A stretch of 49,307 nucleotides of DNA from Paraburkholderia podalyriae (lineage in GTDB: Bacteria > Pseudomonadota > Gammaproteobacteria > Burkholderiales > Burkholderiaceae): the NCBI RefSeq assembly GCF_014397785.1, contig NZ_VZQQ01000045.1, positions 1 to 49,307 of the forward strand. Direction: 5' to 3'. Positions 16,133-25,661 of the stretch are shown piece after piece. The notes under the pieces are model-generated. The model searched no databases and was not told the DNA's origin. It was given only the letters and a program-made list of their open reading frames with translations. A program made the position numbers and the translations under genes. The stretch's first letter is position 1; the number at the start of each line of letters is the position of its first letter.

Positions 16133-16471
16133 CGGGGTTCCGGTGGTGCATCGATTGATCATGCCGCCGATGATCGACCGGTCACGCGCGTCGCGGAGTT
16201 CCGAACAACGCGGGAGTTCGGGCGGGTCGTTACCAGATGTTGCCGCACAGGCTGCCTGCGGGCCATGTGCCGTGCGTGGGCACCGCGGGCGCGGTGCGGC
16301 GGCGGTACGAAGCAGCTTCGATCGGCGCTCGCGCACCCTCCGGGAGGCGGCGGCAACCATTGAGGCATTGACGCGGCTACGATGCATGGCAGATTTTCAC
16401 GCTGGGCTTAGCGTAAACCCCGGTGTGCCGCGTAGACTAACCTGCCGATGTTGGGTTGGGGGGGCGCAACT
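16133..16471. other. Divergent gap between the LprI-like and GGDEF-EAL genes
   Basis: 339 bp. It contains the inverted pair ACGCT / AGCGT around 16399-16414 and a run of Gs just before the GGDEF-EAL start. No RNA gene or small protein can be supported; promoters for both genes must lie here. Confidence 0.35.
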
Positions 16472-18787
16472 ATGATTTGCGAAGCGACATTACGTGGCAC
16501 GACGACAGCCGCGCCGGACGGCGCGCGCTATCGGCCGGAACGGGCCGAGGAAGTACTCGCATCCGAGCGCAGCGTGTTGCGGCTGATCACCCGCAATACG
16601 CCGCTGCCCGAGCTGCTCGACGAAGTCTGCCATCGCGCCGAGGCGCTGCTCGGCGACGGCGCGTGCTGCTCGATCCTGCTACTCGACCCGGACGGCGAGC
16701 ATGTGCGCGTCGGCGGCGCGCCGTCGTTGCCGCCCGCGTTCAGCGCCGCGATCGAGGGCGCCGCGATCGGTCCGCGCGTCGGCTCGTGCGGCACCGCGAT
16801 GTTCGAGCGGCGTCTGGTGATCGTCGACGACATCGAATCCGATCCGCTGTGGGAAAACTTCCGGGATCTCGCGTTGCCGCACGGCCTGCGCGCATGCTGG
16901 TCCGTGCCTTTTGAAAACGACGCCGGCAGCGTGCTCGGCGCCTTCGCCGTCTACTACCGCGCCACCCGCCGTCCGACCCCCGAGGAAGAGGCGATGCTGC
17001 GCGACATCGGCAGCAGCGTCGGCCTTGCGGTCCATCAGGACACGATGGCGCAGCGCCTCGCGCATAGCGAGGAGCGTCACCGGCTCGTTGTCGATCATCT
17101 GAGCGAGGGCATCGTCGTGCAGTCGCGCGGCGGCATCGTGCTCGCCTGCAATCCGAGTGCGCAGCGCATGCTGCACGTGACACCGCAGGTCGTCGGCAGC
17201 AGCATGCGCAGCGTGATGACACGTGCGTTCGGCGAGGACGGTTCGGTCATCGGCGAAGTCAACCGTCCGGTCTCGCAGGTCTTTGCGACCGGCAAGCCGA
17301 TGCTCGGCGTGACGGTCGGCCTCGAGTTGATCAGCGGCGAAGTCGTGTGGATCACGCAGAACGTCGTGCCGATCCTGCGGCCCGGTGACAGCGAGCCGGA
17401 CTCCGTGCTGATTTCGTTTTCCGACATCGGGCCGGTGCGTGAGGCGCAGCGCCAGCTGAAGTTCCTCGCCACGCGCGATTCGCTGACGGGCCTCTACAAC
17501 CGCGCCTATCTGACCGAGCGGATGCGCGACCTGTTCGCGCCGCATGCCAGCGGCGACCATGGCGGCGAGCTCGCCAGCGTCGCAGTGCTGTTCGTCGATC
17601 TCGACGGCTTCAAGAAGGTCAACGACACCGCCGGTCACGAGGCCGGCGACGCGTTGCTGTGCAGCGTCGCCGAGCGGCTGTCGGCCTGCGTCGGGCGCGG
17701 CGACACGCTTGCGCGAGTCGGCGGCGACGAGTTCGTGATCGTCGTCAGCGCGTACGGCAATACCGGCGAGCTGATCGGCCTCGCGCACCGCATTCTCGAC
17801 ATGATCGCGGTGCCGTTCGCAGTGGCGGGCAACGAGTACTACCTGGGCGCGTCGATCGGCATCAGCCTGTTTCCCGAAGACGGCCAGGACGTCGCGACGC
17901 TGATGCGCAACGCCGACTCGGCGATGTATCACGCGAAGCAGCGCGGGCGCAACAACTTCCAGTTCTTCACCGCCGAGCTGAACCAGCATTTGCAGCGGCG
18001 TTTCACGATCGAACAGTCGCTGCGGCGCGCGCTCGCCGCCAATGAGCTGAGCCTCGTGTACCAACCGATCGTCGATAGCCACAGCGGCCGCACGATCGGC
18101 GCGGAAGCGCTGCTGCGCTGGTACAACAGCGAGCTTGGCAACGTGTCGCCGGGCGAATTCATTCCGGTCGCCGAGGATGCCGGCCTGATCGTCGAGATCG
18201 GCGACTGGGTGCTCGAGCGCGCCTGCGAGCAGGTCGCGCAGTGGCGGCGCACGTTGGCGCCCCATCTGATCGTCGCGGTGAACCTGTCGCCGCGGCAGTT
18301 CAACGACGGGCTGCTCGAGCGCATCGAACGCTGTCTCGCGCAGTCGGGGCTCGAACCGGCCGCGCTCGAACTCGAGATCACCGAGCGGCTGCTGATGAGC
18401 GACAGCGACACCGTGCTGCCGATGCTGAGCGCGCTGAACGCGATGGGCGTGCGCGTCTCGGTCGACGACTTCGGCACCGGCTATTCGTCGCTGTCGTACC
18501 TGAAGCGCTTTCCGCTGCATAACCTGAAGATCGACCGTTCGTTCGTCGCGGGGCTGCCCGATCATCGCGATTCGGTCGCGATCACCCAGGCGGTCGTCGC
18601 GATGGCGCACTCGCTCGGCATGAACGTCACCGCCGAGGGCGTCGAGACCGCCGAGCAGGCGGCGTTTCTGCGCGCGATCGATTGCGACAAGCAGCAGGGC
18701 TATCTGTACAGCCGCCCGGTCGGCGCAAGCGCGTATGCGCGCACGCTGTGCGACGCGCAGATGATCGACACGGCGAAGGCGTCCTGA
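16472..18787 (+). CDS. GAF-PAS-GGDEF-EAL cyclic-di-GMP protein
   Basis: 771 aa from MICEATLRG (G-run about 8 nt upstream; an ATG at 16448 is an alternative). Domains: GAF at about 25-195 (ACCSILLLDPDGEHVRVGGA), PAS at about 200-325 (VDHLSEGIVVQSRGGIVLAC), GGDEF at about 330-500 with intact VGGDEF, and EAL at about 515-765. The EAL domain keeps E-A-L-L-R-W, V-N-L-S-P, E-I-T-E-R, DDFGTGYSSL, K-I-D and A-E-G-V-E-T, so phosphodiesterase activity is likely. The inhibitory I-site expected as R-x-x-D five residues before GGDEF reads G-R-G-D, so the cyclase, if active, lacks product inhibition. No membrane segments; a soluble sensor whose GAF ligand is unknown. Confidence 0.93.
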   Translation: MICEATLRGTTTAAPDGARYRPERAEEVLASERSVLRLITRNTPLPELLDEVCHRAEALLGDGACCSILLLDPDGEHVRVGGAPSLPPAFSAAIEGAAIGPRVGSCGTAMFERRLVIVDDIESDPLWENFRDLALPHGLRACWSVPFENDAGSVLGAFAVYYRATRRPTPEEEAMLRDIGSSVGLAVHQDTMAQRLAHSEERHRLVVDHLSEGIVVQSRGGIVLACNPSAQRMLHVTPQVVGSSMRSVMTRAFGEDGSVIGEVNRPVSQVFATGKPMLGVTVGLELISGEVVWITQNVVPILRPGDSEPDSVLISFSDIGPVREAQRQLKFLATRDSLTGLYNRAYLTERMRDLFAPHASGDHGGELASVAVLFVDLDGFKKVNDTAGHEAGDALLCSVAERLSACVGRGDTLARVGGDEFVIVVSAYGNTGELIGLAHRILDMIAVPFAVAGNEYYLGASIGISLFPEDGQDVATLMRNADSAMYHAKQRGRNNFQFFTAELNQHLQRRFTIEQSLRRALAANELSLVYQPIVDSHSGRTIGAEALLRWYNSELGNVSPGEFIPVAEDAGLIVEIGDWVLERACEQVAQWRRTLAPHLIVAVNLSPRQFNDGLLERIERCLAQSGLEPAALELEITERLLMSDSDTVLPMLSALNAMGVRVSVDDFGTGYSSLSYLKRFPLHNLKIDRSFVAGLPDHRDSVAITQAVVAMAHSLGMNVTAEGVETAEQAAFLRAIDCDKQQGYLYSRPVGASAYARTLCDAQMIDTAKAS

Positions 18788-18922
18788 TGCGATTGTTCAG
18801 ATTGCCGAACAAGTGACTTCGCGTTGCCGCTATTTATCGGCGGCGACGCACTCCCTAAAATTCCCCCATCGAAACGTTATTGGTGCGCGGTGCCGAAGCG
18901 GCGCCCCGCGTTGGGGGTCGTC

Positions 18923-19111
18923 ATGTCAGAGTTGATCAGAAACCAGCTTTACCGGCCAGCGGTCGTACTGCCGATGGTCGCGCTGATGCAGGTGATGGTG
19001 TCACAGGACTTCAATCTCGGCCAGGTTGGCTGGGTGTTCGCGGCGCGCGGCGCGCAGGCCGCACTGCAACGTTCGCGCGAGTTGATTTGCGCGGTTCATT
19101 GCCACGCCTGA
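18923..19111 (+). CDS. Doubtful small ORF in a 500-bp gap
   Basis: 62 codons starting MSELIRNQLYRPAVVLPMVA with one hydrophobic stretch. There is a weak G-rich upstream site and no family resemblance. It lies in the 18788-19284 gap, which otherwise shows no repeat, RNA gene or terminator. Included only as a possibility. Confidence 0.22.
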   Translation: MSELIRNQLYRPAVVLPMVALMQVMVSQDFNLGQVGWVFAARGAQAALQRSRELICAVHCHA

Positions 19112-19284
19112 GAAGTCCCGCGCAGCATACGCAGTAATCCCAACTGATTTGCGCCGCCTCGCGCGCGGGCGCGTGGGAACACGGGCCGTCGCCAATGCGC
19201 CCGCACAATCAGACACATGACATGGCAGCGCGCGGCACTAAGCGTAAGATGCTACGACCTGCACCCGGCCCGGGGAGAGTTGCC

Positions 19285-20682
19285 ATGCCACAGCACTTCG
19301 ACGCAGTCGTGATCGGTACCGGACAAGGCGGTTCGCCGCTCGCCGTGCGCCTCGCTCAAAGCGGCCGTCGCACCGCGGTGATCGAACGCTTGGACTTTGG
19401 CGGCACTTGCGTGAACGTTGGCTGCACGCCGACCAAGTCCTATGTGGCGAGCGCCCGCGCGGCGCACGTGGCGCGCCATGCGGCGGAGCTCGGCGTGCAG
19501 GTGGGCTCGGTCGCCGTCGATCTCGCGGCGGTGAAGGCCCGCAAGGACCGGATCATCGGACAGGTGCGCAGCGGCGTCGAGAAATGGCTGCGCGGCACGG
19601 AAAACATCATGGTATTCAACGGCCACGCGCGCTTCACCGGCGCGCGCACGCTCGCGATCTGCGGGCGCGACGGCCAACTGCTGAACGAGCTCAGCGCCTA
19701 CGAGGTCTTCATCAATACCGGCACGCGCGCCGTCGTGCCGCCGCTCGAAGGCATCCAGCGGATTCCGTACTACACGAACTCGACGCTGCTCGAACTGACC
19801 GCGTTGCCGGATCATCTGGTGATCGTCGGCGGCAGTTATATCGCGCTCGAATTCGCGCAGGTGTTTCGTCGCTTCGGGAGCCGCGTCAGCGTGCTCGTGC
19901 GCGGCGAGCGCGTGTTGAACCGCGAGGATGCCGATTTCGCGGAGTCGGTGCAGAAGGTGCTCGCGCGCGAGGGCGTCGAGTTTCATTTCGGCGTGCAGCC
20001 GACGCGCGTCGAGCCGCATCCGCATCACGCGAACGACGTGTGCATCGGCTTCGAGCAAAACATCCCGGCCATGGAAGCGTCGCACCTGCTGTTGGCCACC
20101 GGCCGCAGGCCAAATACCGACGACCTCGGTCTCGACGCCGCCGGCATCGAGGTCGACCGGCACGGCACGATCTTCGTCGACGGCCAGTTGCGCACCAGCG
20201 TGCCGGGCGTTTGGGCGATCGGCGACGTGAACGGTCGCGGCGCGTTCACGCATACGTCCTACGACGATTACCAGATCGTCGCTGCAAACCTGCTCGACGG
20301 CGGCGCGCGCAGCGTCGACACGCGGATCATGACCTATGCGGTGTTCGTCGATCCGCCGCTCGCGCGGGTCGGCATGTCGGAGGAGGCGGTGCGCGAGAGC
20401 GGCCGCGAGGCGCTGATCGCGACGATGCCGATGTCGCGCGTGGGCCGCGCGAGCGAGCGCGGCGAAACCGACGGCTTCATGAAGGCGCTCGTCGACGCGC
20501 ACAGCAAACAGATACTCGGCGCGGCGATACATGGCATCGAGGGCGACGAGGCAATCCATACGTTCGTCGACATCATGACCGCGGGCGCGCCGTATCCGAC
20601 GTTGCAATACGCGATGCACGTGCATCCGACGATCAGCGAGCTCGTGCCGACGCTGCTCGATGGGCTGAAGCCGATGCAATGA
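19285..20682 (+). CDS. Mercuric-reductase-like FAD/NAD(P) disulfide oxidoreductase
   Basis: 465 aa from MPQHFDAVVIGTGQGGSPLA; GGAGAG 7 nt upstream supports this start over an earlier one. Class I pyridine nucleotide-disulfide oxidoreductase: FAD loop G-T-G-Q-G-G, redox pair C42-V-N-V-G-C47 with TPTKS, NAD(P) loop V-G-G-S-Y-I-A-L-E-F, second FAD motif A-I-G-D-V-N-G-R-G, and the C-terminal H-V-H-P-T-I-S-E-L interface. It lacks the N-terminal mercury-binding domain and the C-terminal vicinal cysteines of MerA (it ends LLDGLKPMQ), so mercury reduction is unlikely. The disulfide substrate is unknown. It is followed 28 bp later by a cupin gene. Confidence 0.9.
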   Translation: MPQHFDAVVIGTGQGGSPLAVRLAQSGRRTAVIERLDFGGTCVNVGCTPTKSYVASARAAHVARHAAELGVQVGSVAVDLAAVKARKDRIIGQVRSGVEKWLRGTENIMVFNGHARFTGARTLAICGRDGQLLNELSAYEVFINTGTRAVVPPLEGIQRIPYYTNSTLLELTALPDHLVIVGGSYIALEFAQVFRRFGSRVSVLVRGERVLNREDADFAESVQKVLAREGVEFHFGVQPTRVEPHPHHANDVCIGFEQNIPAMEASHLLLATGRRPNTDDLGLDAAGIEVDRHGTIFVDGQLRTSVPGVWAIGDVNGRGAFTHTSYDDYQIVAANLLDGGARSVDTRIMTYAVFVDPPLARVGMSEEAVRESGREALIATMPMSRVGRASERGETDGFMKALVDAHSKQILGAAIHGIEGDEAIHTFVDIMTAGAPYPTLQYAMHVHPTISELVPTLLDGLKPMQ

Positions 20683-20710
20683 AGCGCATTGACGCTGGCA
20701 CGACTCGCCT

Positions 20711-21064
20711 ATGACAAGCTCGACCAAACCCGCACGTAGCAGCGGCAACCTGTTCGAAGCCGTCGCGCAGTCAGGGAGCACCCTCGATGAGCATGTCGAC
20801 GCGCTCGTCGAACGGAGCGGCGTGACGATCGAGCGGATCGTCTCGACCGGGCAGGCGAGTCCGCCCGGCTTCTGGTACGACAGCCCGCGCGCCGAATGGG
20901 TCGTGCTGCTCACCGGCGCCGCGGTGCTCGAATTCGCCGGCGACCCCAGGCCGCATCCGCTGAAGCCCGGCGATCACGTCATGATCGAAGCGCATTGCCG
21001 GCACCGCGTCGCATGGACGAGCGACACCGAGCCGAGCGTGTGGCTCGCCGTGTATTACCCGTGA
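20711..21064 (+). CDS. Cupin-domain protein
   Basis: 117 aa. A small single-domain cupin: the strand R-A-E-W-V-V-L-L-T-G-A-A, the turn H-P-L-K-P-G-D-H-V, then H-C-R-H-R-V, giving the G-D-x-[VI] and histidine placement of the second cupin motif. The first motif's usual H-x-H is replaced by E-W-V, so metal binding is uncertain. Cytoplasmic; function unknown. It follows the flavoprotein closely and is probably co-transcribed with it. The ribosome site is weak. Confidence 0.82.
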   Translation: MTSSTKPARSSGNLFEAVAQSGSTLDEHVDALVERSGVTIERIVSTGQASPPGFWYDSPRAEWVVLLTGAAVLEFAGDPRPHPLKPGDHVMIEAHCRHRVAWTSDTEPSVWLAVYYP

Positions 21065-21212
21065 GTCGCGGCGGATCGAGCGATCCGCGCGGCCGGCTCC
21101 CGCGCATCGACAAAGCCTCGCACCATCGCGGATAATCGGCAGCGGCGCGGCTCGCCTGCAAGGCGCGGGCGGGCTGTGCGCCCCACCGCATTCATCTTCC
21201 GGACATCGCAGC

Positions 21213-21788
<576 letters not shown>

Positions 21789-21790
21789 GC

Positions 21791-22597
21791 ATGTTGCTCG
21801 CCTTGAAGCTGGTGCTGGTGCCGGCCTTTCTCGCCGCACTGACGGCGGCCGCGCGCATCTGGGGACCCTCGGTCGCGGGATGGCTCGCGGGGCTGCCGGT
21901 CGTCGCCGGACCGATCGTGCTGCTGCTCGCGCTCGAGCGCGGGCCGGCGTTCGCGGCGCAGGCGTCGACGGCCTCGATTGCCGCGATCGCCGCGTCCGAG
22001 GCGTTCAATCTTGCTTATGGGTGGACCTGCCGGCGCTTCGACTGGCCGCTTGCGCTGGTCGCGAGCATGGCCGGCTGGCTCGGCTCGGCGCTGCTGATCG
22101 TGCGGATGCCCGGCTCGCTGGGGTGGGCGGTGGCGGCCGCATGCGTGGCCGTCGCGGTGTCGCAGGGCAGCATGCCGCGCGCGACGGGCCATGTGCCGGT
22201 GGCGCGCGTGGGCCGCGCGGATCTGGCCGTGCGGATGCTCGCCGGCGCATTGCTGACGCTCGCGGTGACGACGGCCTCGGCATCGATGGGCCCGGCGTGG
22301 AGTGGCGTGCTGTCGGTGTTTCCGCTGCTCGGCAGCGTGCTCGCGGTGTCGGCGCAGCGTGCGCATGGCGCGGACTTCGTCGCGCTGCTGATGCGCGGCA
22401 TGGTGGTCGGGCGCGGTTCGTTCGCGGCGTTCTTCGCGGTGACGGCAATGCTGCTGCCGCTGTACGGCGTGGCGATGGGGTTTGCGTGCGCGGCGGTGGT
22501 GTCGGTCGTCGTGCAGGGTTTGACGCGGCGCGTGCTGTCCGGGCAGCGCAGCGCTCAGGCGGCGGCGCGAGAAATGTCCCGCCCGCAAGCGGAGTGA
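21791..22597 (+). CDS. Multi-pass inner-membrane protein, unknown function
   Basis: 268 aa from MLLALKLVLVPAFLAALTAA. The frame is open upstream, but that part overlaps the TMEM175-like gene. About eight hydrophobic segments arranged as two similar halves, each with an Ala/Gly/Val-rich helix and a G-W-x-A-G-L-P or V-F-P-L-L-G-S loop. I recognise no transporter signature. It lies between the channel gene and a phosphoesterase gene, with 2-bp and 8-bp gaps, suggesting an operon of three. Confidence 0.75.
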   Translation: MLLALKLVLVPAFLAALTAAARIWGPSVAGWLAGLPVVAGPIVLLLALERGPAFAAQASTASIAAIAASEAFNLAYGWTCRRFDWPLALVASMAGWLGSALLIVRMPGSLGWAVAAACVAVAVSQGSMPRATGHVPVARVGRADLAVRMLAGALLTLAVTTASASMGPAWSGVLSVFPLLGSVLAVSAQRAHGADFVALLMRGMVVGRGSFAAFFAVTAMLLPLYGVAMGFACAAVVSVVVQGLTRRVLSGQRSAQAAAREMSRPQAE

Positions 22598-22605
22598 GAC
22601 CGCGC

Positions 22606-23094
22606 ATGACTTCACGCTCGTTAGCTTCGACTGCTGCACGCATCGGGCTCATCTCCGATACGCACAACCTCGTGCGTCCCGAAGCGTTGCGCTATCTCGA
22701 CGGTTGCGACGCGATCATTCATGCGGGCGATATTTGCAACCCGGACGTGCTCGACGCGCTCGCGCGGATCGCGCCGCTCACCGCGGTGCGCGGCAACAAC
22801 GATACCGGCGACTGGGCCGCCTCGCTGCCGACGCACGCGCGGCTGACCGTGCAGCAGGTGACGATTCTCGTCGTGCACGATATCGCCGGGCTCGACTGCG
22901 TGCCGCGGCACGACGGCACTCGCGTCGTGGTCAGCGGTCATTCGCACAAGCCGTCGATCGCGGAGCGCGACGGTGTGTTGTACGTGAACCCGGGCAGTGC
23001 GGGGCCGCGCCGCTTCAAGCTGCCGGTGTGCGCGGGCAGGCTGATGGTCGAAGGCGCGCAGGTCAGCGCGACATTCGATTCGCTGCTGACGTAA
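22606..23094 (+). CDS. YfcE/MJ0936-type metallophosphoesterase
   Basis: 162 aa from MTSRSLASTAARIGLISDTH; GGAG precedes the start across the previous stop codon. Calcineurin-like motifs are in order: G-L-I-S-D-T-H-N, H-A-G-D-I, G-N-N-D, V-V-H-D, and G-H-S-H-K-P near residue 125, all needed for a two-metal centre. The size fits the small YfcE group of manganese-dependent phosphodiesterases. The physiological substrate is unknown. It is the last gene of the membrane-protein cluster and ends at a strong hairpin. Confidence 0.9.
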   Translation: MTSRSLASTAARIGLISDTHNLVRPEALRYLDGCDAIIHAGDICNPDVLDALARIAPLTAVRGNNDTGDWAASLPTHARLTVQQVTILVVHDIAGLDCVPRHDGTRVVVSGHSHKPSIAERDGVLYVNPGSAGPRRFKLPVCAGRLMVEGAQVSATFDSLLT

Positions 23095-23100
23095 AAAAAA

Positions 23101-23127
23101 GCGGGCCGGCGAATTTCGCCGGCCCGC
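23101..23127. terminator. Bidirectional factor-independent terminator
   Basis: Arms of 13 nt (23101-23113 and 23115-23127; GCGGGCCGGCGAA / TTCGCCGGCCCGC). A run of As at 23093-23100 becomes a T-run for the leftward strand, making a textbook terminator for the proP-like gene. It also closes the phosphoesterase cluster. Confidence 0.88.
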
Positions 23128-23162
23128 TTCGAGACTACACTTGCGCGAGATGACTGCGCAGA

Positions 23163-24632
23163 TCAGGCACGCGCGGTCGCAGCCGCCGCAAACCGTTCAT
23201 CCATCTCCTCGGCCTCGCGCTCGCCGCGCAGCACCGCGTGCGCTTCGGCGCGCGTCGCGACACACGGCCCCGATCCGAGCAGCGGCTTGCGCGCGGTTTC
23301 GCGCAGCGCGAGCACCGACGCGATGCCGATCAGCGATGCGCCCATCAGGTAGTACGCGGGCATCATCAGATTGCCGGTGCGCTCGACGAGCCATGCGGTC
23401 ACGAGCGGAGTCGTACCGCCGAACAGCGACACCGAAATATTGAAGCCGATCGCGAGAGCGCCGTAGCGGATCCTGGTCGGGAACAGTGCCGGCAGCGCCG
23501 ACGGCATCACGCCCGTGAAGCACGACAGCAGCACACCGAGAATCATCAGACCGCCGAACACCGGCAGCATCGTGCCCATGCGAATCAGCAGCAGCGCGGG
23601 AATCGACAGCGCGAACAGACCGACGCAGCCGAGCAGCATCACGGGCTTGCGGCCGATCGCGTCGGACAGACGGCCGGCGGCGAGCGTCATCGGCATCATC
23701 AGGATCATCACGAGCAGCACGAGGAACAAGCCGTGCGTTTCGTTGAAGTGCAGCGTCGCCGACAGATAGCTCGGCAGATACGACAGCGCCATGTAGTCGG
23801 TCACGTTGAAAATCAGCACGAGGCCGACGCACAGCAGCAGCGGCTTCCACTGCTGCACGAGCAACTGGCGCAACGACTGGCTGGGCAGCGCGCGGTCTTC
23901 GGCTTCGCGCTCTTCGGCCTGCTTCTTGAACGCGGGCGTTTCCTCGAGCTTCATGCGGATGTACAGACCCACCAGGCCGAGCGGTCCGGCGATCAGGAAC
24001 GGCACCCGCCAGCCCCAGGACAGCAGCGCGTCGTTCGACAGCGTCGCCGTCAGCAGCGCGACCGTGCCCGCGCCGAGCACGTAGCCGATCAGCGTGCCGA
24101 ACTCGAGGAAGCTGCCCATGAAGCCGCGGCGCTTGTCGGTCGAGAATTCGGCGATGAAGGTCGCTGCGCCGCCGTATTCGCCGCCTGTCGAAAAGCCCTG
24201 CACGAGGCGCGCAAGCAGCAACAGTGCCGGCGCGAGGATGCCGATCGTCGCGTAGTTGGGGATCAGGCCGATCGCGAAGGTGCCCGCGGCCATCATGATC
24301 ATCGTCATCGCCAGCACACGCTGACGGCCGATGCGGTCGCCGAGCGGGCCGAACACCATGCCGCCGACCGGCCGCACGAGAAATGCGGCGGCAAACGTGC
24401 CGAAGGTCGCAATGAGCTGCGCCGACGGGCTCGACGAAGGGAAGAACACCTTGCCGAGCGTGACCGCGATATAGCTGTACACGCCGAAGTCGAACCATTC
24501 CATCGCGTTGCCGAGCGCCATTGCACCGACGGCCCGTTTCAGGAGGGAGTGATCGACGACGGTGATGTCGTCGAGGGAAAGGCGCTGTTCCTGTTGGTGA
24601 TGTCGCCAGAAGCCGTTGCTGGAAGCGGTCAA
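23163..24632 (-). CDS. proP: ProP-type MFS osmolyte:proton symporter
   Basis: 489 aa if begun at the TTG at 24632, chosen because GGAG lies 8 nt upstream and the protein then starts (M)TASSNGFWRHHQQEQ, matching the family's short cytoplasmic lead. It aligns by eye along its length with E. coli ProP: D-D-I-T-V-V-D, L-G-N-A-M-E-W-F-D-F-G-V-Y, D-R-I-G-R-Q-R-V-L-A, G-G-E-Y-G-G-A, E-E-T-P-A-F and M-M-P-A-Y-Y-L-M. Twelve membrane helices of the metabolite:H+ symporter group. Expected role is uptake of proline, glycine betaine or similar under osmotic stress. The long C-terminal coiled coil of E. coli ProP is absent; the tail is a short EREAEEMDERF stretch, so osmotic sensing may differ. Confidence 0.88.
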   Translation of the reverse strand: MTASSNGFWRHHQQEQRLSLDDITVVDHSLLKRAVGAMALGNAMEWFDFGVYSYIAVTLGKVFFPSSSPSAQLIATFGTFAAAFLVRPVGGMVFGPLGDRIGRQRVLAMTMIMMAAGTFAIGLIPNYATIGILAPALLLLARLVQGFSTGGEYGGAATFIAEFSTDKRRGFMGSFLEFGTLIGYVLGAGTVALLTATLSNDALLSWGWRVPFLIAGPLGLVGLYIRMKLEETPAFKKQAEEREAEDRALPSQSLRQLLVQQWKPLLLCVGLVLIFNVTDYMALSYLPSYLSATLHFNETHGLFLVLLVMILMMPMTLAAGRLSDAIGRKPVMLLGCVGLFALSIPALLLIRMGTMLPVFGGLMILGVLLSCFTGVMPSALPALFPTRIRYGALAIGFNISVSLFGGTTPLVTAWLVERTGNLMMPAYYLMGASLIGIASVLALRETARKPLLGSGPCVATRAEAHAVLRGEREAEEMDERFAAAATARA

Positions 24633-24921
24633 GGTTAAAACTCCAATGACTGCGACGAAACACGTGATGCGTTCCGCCACGGTTGCTGGGAAGTGCAATT
24701 TCGTGAGCAAGCCGAGGCTATTCGCGACACCGGTTATCCGGCGGCGGAACAGATGGCGAAAAGAAGCAAACGCCCGTGCCTCGCGATAAGTTCGCGAAAA
24801 AACACTCGTCTAAATTGTGCTGACTGTTGCACCTGCGTGGCCGTGGAAGGGGGGCAGGTGCATGAAGGACGCTGGGCTGGCCGGGAAGGATGACCCATGC
24901 GTCACTGAAGGCTTGAAACGA

Positions 24922-25113
24922 AAAAGGCCGGTCTTGAATTTTCCGCTTCAGGCGGGGAAACGACCGACGAGCCTTCTTGTTTAAAAACAGTCCAATTCAG
25001 GATGGCGCGTGCGCGGAAAACGCAAGGCGAGCCAACTTAAAAAGAACACGAATGAAGGTGAATTGCGGCTGAAACGAGGGCACATGTTAGCACGATGCCA
25101 GAGGATCGTGCAA
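24922..25113 (-). ncRNA. Possible small transcript upstream of proP (promoter and terminator-like stem)
   Basis: In the 737-bp gap 24633-25369 no gene is credible. On the leftward strand, TTGCAC (25113-25108) and TAACAT (25089-25084) are 18 nt apart and bracket a 7-bp dyad (GCACGAT / ATCGTGC, 25090-25111). About 150 nt on, an interrupted stem (GGTCG ... TTTCC..GC / GCGGAAA ... GACC) ends in CTTTTT near 24924. This could be a small RNA or a leader of proP. The rest of the gap shows nothing. Confidence 0.22.
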
Positions 25114-25283
25114 ATCTGGCTTGTGGGGTAGGGCCGCCGATGCGACTCGATCCGTTGCGGGACGGGAGATTTGGCGGGGCCGGAACGGCCCTCAAAACGG
25201 ACTGCCTGGAACATTGGCGAGCGCCTTTTTCGACGCGAAGATGACGCGAGCGGAGGACGCGATGCGCGGCCGACGTCGGGGCG

Positions 25284-25313
25284 AAAAAAATCCGCGCTCG
25301 CGGCGCGGATTTT
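25284..25313 (-). terminator. Factor-independent terminator of yggX
   Basis: AAATCCGCGC (25288-25297) pairs with GCGCGGATTT (25303-25312) around a 5-nt loop. The A-run at 25284-25290 gives a T-run on the leftward strand, 57 bp after the yggX stop. Confidence 0.85.
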
Positions 25314-25369
25314 GGGCGTGCGTTCATCGGGTTCGGGCGACGCGTTGCGTCGTCCCGGACGAGGCAAGC

Positions 25370-25642
25370 TCAGGCCGACGGCGGCACGTAGCCCGACGCG
25401 GTATCCGCGCCTTCGCCGAAGAAGAACTTTTCGGTCTGCTTCATCAGATACTGCCGCGCGCGCGGATCGGCCATGTTCAGGCGGTTTTCGTTGATCAGCA
25501 TGGTCTGCTGCTTCAACCAGCTCTGCCAGGCTTCCTTCGAGATACTTTCGTAGATCCGCTTGCCGAGTTCGCCCGGCAGCGGCGGGAAATCGAGGCCTTC
25601 GGCTTCCTTGCCGAGCTTCGCGCATTGAACCATACGAGTCAT
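25370..25642 (-). CDS. yggX: Fe(II)-trafficking / oxidative damage protection protein YggX
   Basis: 90 aa from MTRMVQCAKLGKEAEGLDFP, preceded by AGGAGAAG at a good distance. The motif R-M-V-x-C-x-K, the G-L-D-F-P-P-x-P-G-E-L-G-K-R-I segment, W-x-x-W-L-x-x-Q-T-M-L-I-N-E and M-x-x-x-F-F are those of YggX, a small cytoplasmic protein that protects iron-sulfur clusters and limits oxidative damage. Length is normal. It is downstream of argA on the same strand (130-bp gap), and a strong stem-loop lies just before its ribosome site, so expression may be set at RNA level. Confidence 0.95.
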   Translation of the reverse strand: MTRMVQCAKLGKEAEGLDFPPLPGELGKRIYESISKEAWQSWLKQQTMLINENRLNMADPRARQYLMKQTEKFFFGEGADTASGYVPPSA

Positions 25643-25661
25643 GCTGTGCTTCTCCTGTGTC

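Noticed and set aside
16679..18610. 643-codon frame antisense to the GGDEF-EAL gene
   Set aside because: A mirror of a well-supported gene with Arg/His/Asp-rich content and no domain.
23238..24638. 466-codon frame antisense to proP
   Set aside because: Gln/Arg/His-rich mirror of a transporter gene; no family resemblance.
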